Assembly: GCA_944380945.1 (NCBI GenBank)
Contig: CALWJG010000104.1
Location: 1 to 5,975, forward strand
Source: an uncultured Agathobaculum sp.
Lineage (GTDB): Bacteria > Bacillota > Clostridia > Oscillospirales > Butyricicoccaceae
Direction of reading: 5' to 3'
Length of the DNA: 5,975 bases
Shown here: one piece after another, positions 1 to 3,600 of the stretch
How positions within the stretch are numbered: the stretch's first letter is position 1
How the letters are laid out: each line of letters starts with the position of its first letter
Position numbers and translations under genes: made by a program
Notes under the pieces: model-generated
What the model saw: the letters and a program-made list of their open reading frames with translations, nothing else
Told to the model about the DNA's origin: nothing
The model's database searches: none

Positions 1-25
1 TCTCCAATATTATTCACTCTCTTTG

Positions 26-61
26 GAAGAAGGGGCCGTCCGGACGGGCGGTCCCTTCTTC
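26..61. repeat. GC-rich inverted repeat downstream of the operon terminator
   Basis: Nine-base perfect arms at 26-34 and 53-61 (GAAGAAGGG / CCCTTCTTC) enclose a second, 12-base perfect palindrome, CCGTCCGGACGG, at 36-47, so the whole forms a long hairpin with a small asymmetric internal loop. Neither strand has a clean T-run after it: the plus strand continues TATCTGTG and the minus strand CAAAGAGAG. It could be a weak terminator for a plus-strand gene lying to the left, or a leader structure for a minus-strand gene starting just beyond the left edge. The inverted repeat is directly visible; its role is not. Confidence 0.6.
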
Positions 62-101
62 TATCTGTGCGCGCCTGAGGCACGGGAACATGGCGGCAAA
101 C

Positions 102-132
102 AAAAAACGGCTGAGGAGACTCAGCCGTTTTT
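102..132 (-). terminator. Rho-independent terminator of the infB-ribF operon
   Basis: On the minus strand, a stem of eight strong pairs (CGGCTGAG at 108-115 with CTCAGCCG at 120-127) closes on a four-base loop at 116-119 and is followed by a run of six T (complement of 102-107). A-T pairs extend the stem to 13 pairs (103-115 with 120-132). The ribF stop codon (121-123) lies inside the stem, so the terminator overlaps the end of the gene. The A-run on the other side would also give a run of U to plus-strand transcripts, so it may work in both directions. Confidence 0.85.
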
Positions 133-1038
133 CTGTTCTGCAAAATAGTCGCGCGTTTCGCTGATGTTCTGCTCGATCGCCGCGCGCAGCGCCTCGGCCG
201 ATTCAAACTGCATCTCCGGCCGGAGGAATTTGTACAGCTCCACATGGATCATCTTGCCGTACAGGTCGCCCGCAAAGTCGAGCAGGTGCGGCTCGATGGT
301 CGGCGCGCCGCCGTCGACGAACGTGGGCTTGACGCCGATGTTGGTCGCCGCGACATAGCGCTTGTCCCCCACCAGCACGCGGGTGGCGTACACGCCGTAG
401 GGCGGCAGCGCCATCTCGGGCGGCAGGGCGAGGTTGACCGTCGGCACGCGGAGCACGCTCGTGCCCACGCGGCGGCCGTGCTCGACCACGCCGGTCACGG
501 TGTATGGATGGCCGAGGAAACGCGCCGCGCCCTCCATATCGCCCTGCGAGATCAGCTGGCGGATATAGGTGGAGGAGACCACGATGCCGTCCACCTTGAC
601 GTCCTCGATGCAGTCGTAGCCGATGCCGGCCTTTTCACATTCGGCGGCCATGCCCTCGGCGTTGCCCTGCCCCTTGTAGCCGAAGCGGTTGTTGCGGCCG
701 GAGATGATCCAGCGCGCGCCAAACCGGCCGATCAGCATCTTGTGGATGAAATCGCGCCAGTCCATGTGCTGCATCTGCTCGTTAAAGTGGCCGAAGATGA
801 CCTCGTCCACCCCGCCGAGCTGCTTGATCTCCTCGCGGCGGTAGGCGTTGGCGGTGAGCAGCGGCACCTGCCGCCCGAGCACCACCGAATCCGGGTGCAC
901 GTCAAACGTGAACACCGCGCTTGTGCCGCCGATCTGGCGGGCGCGCTCGACCGCGCGCGCCATCAACGCCTGATGGCCCAGATGCACGCCGTCAAAATAG
1001 CCCAGCGCGATCGCGCGCGGCTTTTGAAATTCCTGCAT
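121..1038 (-). CDS. ribF: Bifunctional riboflavin kinase / FAD synthetase
   Basis: This cytosolic enzyme of 305 residues, a normal length for the family, phosphorylates riboflavin to FMN and then adenylylates FMN to FAD. The N-terminal FAD synthetase domain (about 8-160) shows GYFDGVHLGH at 13-22 with the HxGH nucleotidyl-transfer motif, TFDVHP at 44-49, RFGYKG at 118-123 and SSTYIR at 155-160. The C-terminal flavokinase domain (about 177-302) shows VPTVNL at 198-203, GVYA at 215-218, NIGVKPTF at 233-240, the probable catalytic Glu249 before HLLDF, LYG at 259-261 and LRPE at 272-275. The ATG at 1038 is chosen because homology begins there and AAGGGGGG lies eight bases upstream; the frame stays open further upstream but does not resemble the family. 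The flavokinase glycine-rich loop (GTSVLRVPT) departs from the usual GRTLGFPT. It is the last gene of the operon, 91 bases after truB. Confidence 0.96.
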   Translation of the reverse strand: MQEFQKPRAIALGYFDGVHLGHQALMARAVERARQIGGTSAVFTFDVHPDSVVLGRQVPLLTANAYRREEIKQLGGVDEVIFGHFNEQMQHMDWRDFIHKMLIGRFGARWIISGRNNRFGYKGQGNAEGMAAECEKAGIGYDCIEDVKVDGIVVSSTYIRQLISQGDMEGAARFLGHPYTVTGVVEHGRRVGTSVLRVPTVNLALPPEMALPPYGVYATRVLVGDKRYVAATNIGVKPTFVDGGAPTIEPHLLDFAGDLYGKMIHVELYKFLRPEMQFESAEALRAAIEQNISETRDYFAEQKNG

Positions 1039-1046
1039 AGGGTTCG

Positions 1047-1054
1047 CCCCCCTT
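1047..1054 (-). promoter_or_regulatory. ribF ribosome binding site (atypical)
   Basis: On the minus strand AAGGGGGG lies eight bases before the ribF ATG at 1038. It is a Shine-Dalgarno site with G in place of the usual A in AAGGAGG, so it should pair less well than the sites of infB and rbfA. It supports the 1038 start over the longer open frame. Confidence 0.6.
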
Positions 1055-1079
1055 ATAAAATGAAACACGGAGGATGGAA

Positions 1080-1100
1080 CATGCCTGATGCGCCGGCATG
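1080..1100 (-). repeat. Short inverted repeat in the truB-ribF gap
   Basis: CATGCC at 1080-1085 and GGCATG at 1095-1100 form a six-pair stem with a nine-base loop, in the 91-base non-coding gap between truB and ribF (1039-1129). No T-run follows on the minus strand, so it does not look like a terminator. It may be chance; I saw no other structure or convincing promoter in this gap. Confidence 0.3.
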
Positions 1101-1129
1101 TCCCCTGCCCCACGGTTGATTGGTCTCTG

Positions 1130-2050
1130 TTACCGGAAGTTTTTGTACACAAACAGGCCGAGGCCGCCCTTGTCGAGCGCACGCACCTGCCCGAGCAGCG
1201 CAAAGCGTCCCGCGTGGTACACGCGGCACAGCGCGCCCTCGGTCTCCGGCAAGCCGCGCGCCTGCCGCGGGAACACCACCGCGCCGCGCGCGATGCGCTC
1301 CGCGCCCTCATCGGTCAGCTGCACGGCCGGATGCTCCAAAAACAGGCTGTCCACCGGCAGCAGAAGCTGCTGCACCGCGCCGTCCTGCATCGCCCGCTCG
1401 ACCGCCTCAAAGCTGCGGCACTGGTCGAGCGCATACGCGCCCGAGCGGGTGCGGACCAGGCTGTGCATGACGGCGAGCGTACCCAGCCGTTCGCCCAGAT
1501 CGTGCACCAGCGTGCGCACATAGGTGCCCTTGCTCACGACAAGGCGGAGCGTACCCTTCTGCGCAGCCTCGTCAAAATCGATCAGCTCGATCGCGTGGAC
1601 GGTGATATCGCGCGCCGGGCGCTCGACCTCCTGCCCCTTGCGGGCGAGGTCGTACAGCTTTCTGCCGTTTACCTTGACTGCGGAATACATGGGCGGCACC
1701 TGCTGCTGCGGGCCGAGAAAGCCCGCCGCCACCCGCTCGACCGCGTCCCGAGCGGCGGTCCGGCCGCTGGTGCGAAGCGTCTCGCCGGTCACGTCCTGCG
1801 TGTCCGTGCAATAGCCGAGCGTAAAGCCTGCGACATACTCCTTGTCCTGCGCGGCGGCAAAGTCAGCCGCCTTGGTCGCGCCGCCGACGAACACCGGCAG
1901 CACGCCGGTCGCCAGCGGGTCAAGCGTGCCGCCGTGGCCGATTTTGCGCGTGTGCAGGATGCCGCGCAGCTTGGCCACCACATCGTGCGAGGTGAAGCCC
2001 TGCGGCTTGTCCATCAGCAGGATGCCGGTCAGGTCACTGCTGTTTTGCAT
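1130..2050 (-). CDS. truB: tRNA pseudouridine(55) synthase TruB
   Basis: The enzyme (306 residues) converts uridine 55 in the T-loop of most elongator tRNAs to pseudouridine and, as known for the family, also helps tRNA fold. It opens with the family signature GILLMDKPQGFTSHDVV (9-25). The catalytic aspartate is Asp44 in HGGTLDPLATGVLP (39-52). Tyr72 in KEYVAGF is the conserved active-site tyrosine, followed by YSAVKVNGRKLYDLAR at 122-137 and GTYVRTLVHDLG at 175-186. The C-terminal part (about 235-306) fits the small TruB C-terminal/PUA-like RNA-binding region. The ATG at 2050 is set by this N-terminal match and by AGGAG seven bases upstream (2058-2062), inside the preceding gene. The first 17 bases overlap the end of the DHH gene, so translation is probably coupled. 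The length is normal and all catalytic motifs are intact. Confidence 0.97.
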   Translation of the reverse strand: MQNSSDLTGILLMDKPQGFTSHDVVAKLRGILHTRKIGHGGTLDPLATGVLPVFVGGATKAADFAAAQDKEYVAGFTLGYCTDTQDVTGETLRTSGRTAARDAVERVAAGFLGPQQQVPPMYSAVKVNGRKLYDLARKGQEVERPARDITVHAIELIDFDEAAQKGTLRLVVSKGTYVRTLVHDLGERLGTLAVMHSLVRTRSGAYALDQCRSFEAVERAMQDGAVQQLLLPVDSLFLEHPAVQLTDEGAERIARGAVVFPRQARGLPETEGALCRVYHAGRFALLGQVRALDKGGLGLFVYKNFR

Positions 2051-2996
2051 GGTACTGCTCCTGCGCGGCGCGCAGGATGGCCGCCTTGGCCTCCTCCATG
2101 CCGCAGTCAAAGCTCGCGCCGGCCGCGCGGATGTGCCCGCCGCCGCCGCATTTTTTGCAGATGGCCGCCGCGTCCATCTCCTTGGTCGTGCGGACCGAGA
2201 CCTTGACCGTCCGGTCCGCATTCTCGGTCAGCGTGATGCCGATCTGCACGCCCTCGATCTGCCGCGTGGCCGAGGCGATCGAGTCCAAATCGTCCATGTC
2301 CGCGCCCGTGCGGTCGATGTCCGTGCGCCAGAGCAGCGCGACCGCGATCGCGCCGTCCTCGTAAAACTCCATGGTGTCGAAGATGATGCGCTCCATCTGG
2401 AAGCGCGCCATGGTCTTGGTCTCAAACAGCGCGCGGTTGATCTCGCCGCCGTCGATGCCCGCGGTCAGGCAGGCCGCCGCGACCGCATGGCTGTGCGCCG
2501 TCGTGTTGGAGAACTTGAAGCAGCCCGTATCGGTCGACACGCCGATATAGATGCACTCGGCGATGTCGGTGGTGAACTTCGCGCCCAGCGCCATGATCAC
2601 GTCGTACAGCACCTCGGCGCAGCCGCCCGCATCCGGCCGGATGAGGTTGCGCTTGCCGAAGCCGTCGTTCGAGCGGTGGTGGTCGATCACCAGATCCACC
2701 CGGCCCTTGTAGGGCGCGGCCGGGTCCGGGAACAGCTTTTCCTCCGCGATGTCGGTCGATACCACAAAGCCCGGCGCAAAGCCCGCCGGCGGATAGTACG
2801 GCACGATCAGCGGCGCATAGCGCCGGGTGATCTCGGGATTTTCGTGGATATAGGCGTTTTTGCCGATCTGGCGCAGCGCGCGGCAGAGCGCGCCCGCGCA
2901 GCCCGCCGTATCGCCGTCCGGCCGGCGGTGGGTCAGGATGAGGATATCGTCCGCCGCCTGCAGGGCGGCGGCAGCGCCCGCAACGTCAACCGTCAT
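2034..2996 (-). CDS. nrnA: DHH/DHHA1 phosphoesterase, NrnA-like oligoribonuclease/pAp phosphatase
   Basis: A 320-residue DHH-family phosphoesterase. Known NrnA proteins degrade two- to five-base RNA fragments and dephosphorylate pAp, using Mn2+; this activity is inferred from the family. The metal-binding motifs of the DHH domain appear in order: THRRPDGD (22-29; His23, Asp27, Asp29), Asp82 in STDIAE, the DHH triad at 105-107 in VIDHHRSN, and Asp156 in STDTGCF. The DHHA1 substrate-binding domain ends with GGGGHIRAAGASF (284-296). The ATG at 2996 shares four bases (ATGA) with the rbfA stop codon, and GGGGAGG lies seven bases upstream inside rbfA, so this start is well supported and translation is probably coupled to rbfA. 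The position between rbfA and truB is common in Clostridia. It could act on other small substrates such as cyclic-dinucleotide breakdown products; it lacks the membrane and PAS/GGDEF-like parts of GdpP. Confidence 0.92.
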   Translation of the reverse strand: MTVDVAGAAAALQAADDILILTHRRPDGDTAGCAGALCRALRQIGKNAYIHENPEITRRYAPLIVPYYPPAGFAPGFVVSTDIAEEKLFPDPAAPYKGRVDLVIDHHRSNDGFGKRNLIRPDAGGCAEVLYDVIMALGAKFTTDIAECIYIGVSTDTGCFKFSNTTAHSHAVAAACLTAGIDGGEINRALFETKTMARFQMERIIFDTMEFYEDGAIAVALLWRTDIDRTGADMDDLDSIASATRQIEGVQIGITLTENADRTVKVSVRTTKEMDAAAICKKCGGGGHIRAAGASFDCGMEEAKAAILRAAQEQYHAKQQ

Positions 2997-3364
2997 TCGG
3001 CGTCCTCCCCTCCGAGCTTGCCGTCGTTCTTCAGCTCATGCAGCACTTCCGCAATGTGCGCGCCGTGGGTGATCGAGTTATCCAGCTCGAACACAAGCTC
3101 GGGCGCATAGCGCAGCTGCACCTTGTGCCCGACCTCGCGCCGCAGCCAGCCCGCGGCGGATTTCAGGCCCTTCATGACCTCCTTGGCCTGCGCTTCGCTG
3201 CCCAGCACCGAGATATAGCACTTGGCGTAGCGCAGGTCGTTCGTGACCTCACAGTGCACGACCGAGACCAGCCCGCTCTGCACGCGCGGGTCCTTGACCG
3301 AGCGCATCGCCTCGGCCAGCGCCTTCATCACTTCTTCCGAAATACGGTCGATTCGTGTAGACAT
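2993..3364 (-). CDS. rbfA: 30S ribosome-binding factor A
   Basis: RbfA (123 residues) binds the 30S subunit during late assembly, near the 5' end of 16S rRNA, and aids its maturation. It is a single KH-like domain, and the length is normal. The sequence shows the family's opening helix (RIDRISEEVMKALAEAM, 4-20), KDPRV at 24-28, the strand with TNDLRYAKCYISVLG (41-55), the helix containing SAAGWLRREVG (69-79), which carries the AxG turn of this KH fold, then LRYAPELVFELDNS (84-97). An acidic tail (GGEDAE) ends the protein. The start at 3364 is fixed by AAAGGAGG seven bases upstream and by homology. The same frame stays open another 40 codons upstream, but that extension crosses the inverted repeats, has no family likeness and is rejected. 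The stop codon overlaps the start of the DHH gene by four bases. Confidence 0.96.
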   Translation of the reverse strand: MSTRIDRISEEVMKALAEAMRSVKDPRVQSGLVSVVHCEVTNDLRYAKCYISVLGSEAQAKEVMKGLKSAAGWLRREVGHKVQLRYAPELVFELDNSITHGAHIAEVLHELKNDGKLGGEDAE

Positions 3365-3371
3365 CTTTATT

Positions 3372-3379
3372 CCTCCTTT
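3372..3379 (-). promoter_or_regulatory. rbfA ribosome binding site
   Basis: AAAGGAGG on the minus strand lies seven bases before the rbfA ATG at 3364. It is a near-perfect Shine-Dalgarno sequence and decides the start against the longer in-frame extension. It lies just downstream (in transcription sense) of the run of hairpins, so ribosomes can load onto rbfA independently of infB. Confidence 0.85.
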
Positions 3380-3428
3380 AATGAGGATCGGTAAATTGGC
3401 GGTGCGCCTGCGCGCGCCGCGTTCATTC

Positions 3429-3450
3429 CGCTTTCTCGCCAGAGAAAGCG
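3429..3450. repeat. Inverted repeat, 9-pair stem
   Basis: CGCTTTCTC (3429-3437) pairs perfectly with GAGAAAGCG (3442-3450) around the four-base loop GCCA. It is the most rbfA-proximal strong hairpin of the run and shares base 3450 with the next one. Confidence 0.75.
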
Positions 3451-3482
3451 CAAAAAGCCGCGACATGTGCGTGGCTTTTTGC
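3450..3482. repeat. Inverted repeat, 10-pair stem extendable to 13
   Basis: GCAAAAAGCC (3450-3459) pairs with GGCTTTTTGC (3473-3482). After a G/T position (3460 and 3472), two more pairs extend the stem to a seven-base loop at 3463-3469. Arms with five A and five T flanking a GC core recall bidirectional terminators, but the T-run is inside the stem and is followed by GC-rich sequence, so termination is only possible, not shown. Confidence 0.75.
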
Positions 3483-3488
3483 ACAGGT

Positions 3489-3523
3489 GCGGCAAAAGTT
3501 TCGCGTGTCGGAACTTTTGCCGC
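3489..3523. repeat. Inverted repeat, 12-pair stem extendable to 15
   Basis: GCGGCAAAAGTT (3489-3500) pairs perfectly with AACTTTTGCCGC (3512-3523). A T/G position (3501 and 3511) and two further pairs continue to a five-base loop at 3504-3508. This is the longest perfect stem in the gap. No T-run follows on either strand. Confidence 0.8.
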
Positions 3524-3525
3524 CT

Positions 3526-3557
3526 GCGCCGTGTCCGTGCCCAGCGCGGCACGGCGC
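3526..3557. repeat. GC-rich inverted repeat with alternative pairing
   Basis: GCGCCGTG (3526-3533) pairs with CACGGCGC (3550-3557), and CCG/CGG (3535-3537 with 3547-3549) continues the stem past one bulged base. A competing stem, CCGTGCC (3535-3541) with GGCACGG (3548-3554), uses part of the same right arm, so the two folds exclude each other. Confidence 0.65.
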
Positions 3558-3560
3558 CCT

Positions 3561-3584
3561 CGTTTGAAAGCGTGCTTTCAAACG
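3561..3584. repeat. Inverted repeat just downstream of infB, 10-pair stem
   Basis: CGTTTGAAAG (3561-3570) pairs perfectly with CTTTCAAACG (3575-3584) around a four-base loop. It starts seven bases after the infB stop codon in transcription sense. It is not followed by a T-run on the minus strand (AGGGCG follows), so it does not look like an intrinsic terminator; it could protect the infB 3' end after cleavage or processing. Confidence 0.75.
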
Positions 3585-3600
3585 AAACCCGTTAGGGTTT
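3585..3600. repeat. Small inverted repeat enclosing the infB stop codon
   Basis: AAACCC (3585-3590) and GGGTTT (3595-3600) flank the four bases GTTA, which hold the TAA stop codon of infB on the minus strand. It directly abuts the next hairpin at 3561-3584. The six-pair stem is short and could be chance on its own; its placement in the run makes it worth recording. Confidence 0.5.

Larger units (their letters stand above)
3398..3600. repeat. Run of about seven adjacent inverted repeats between infB and rbfA
   Basis: The 227-base gap (3365-3591) between infB and rbfA has no credible gene. From 3398 to 3600 it is almost wholly made of back-to-back inverted repeats: a weak one at 3398-3418 (GGCG/CGCC outer arms, then TGCG/CGCG with one bulge), 3429-3450, 3450-3482, 3489-3523, 3526-3557, 3561-3584, and one at 3585-3600 that encloses the infB stop codon. 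Stems are 6 to 15 pairs and differ in sequence, so this is not a simple direct repeat or CRISPR. The gap could be a structured leader or processing region of the rbfA transcript, a composite of palindromic extragenic elements, or a non-coding RNA. The repeats are directly visible; the function is unknown. Confidence 0.8.

Noticed and set aside
61..101. Minus-strand promoter between the operon terminator and the left-edge hairpin
   Set aside because: The best pair, TTCCCG and GATAGA 17 bases apart, matches consensus at too few positions to support a call.
1039..1129. Promoter for ribF in the truB-ribF gap (an AT-rich TTTTATAAG stretch near 1053-1061)
   Set aside because: No matching -35 element at suitable spacing, and the AT-rich stretch lies directly against the ribosome binding site, leaving little room for a transcript start.
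121..1311. Longer RibF, and likewise a longer TruB (1130-2221), using upstream in-frame starts
   Set aside because: The added residues are Arg/Ala/Ser-rich shadows of the neighbouring gene; family homology and the ribosome binding sites place the starts at 1038 and 2050.
244..3110. Long open frames on the plus strand opposite ribF, truB and the DHH gene (for example 244-1119, 1088-2206, 1842-3110)
   Set aside because: They are antisense to well-supported genes, resemble no family, are rich in Arg, Ala, His and Val as expected from complementing GC-rich codons, and run across the real gene boundaries. They are by-products of codon bias.
2993..3484. Longer form of RbfA with 40 extra N-terminal residues
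   Set aside because: The extension is translated hairpin sequence, has no family likeness, and the strong ribosome binding site at 3372-3379 fits only the start at 3364.
3450..3584. Intrinsic terminator after infB
   Set aside because: None of the hairpins is followed by a T-run on the minus strand; the best candidate (3450-3482) has its five T inside the stem and continues into GC-rich sequence.
3398..3600. CRISPR array or other direct-repeat locus
   Set aside because: The stems differ in sequence and there are no regularly spaced identical repeats or unique spacers.
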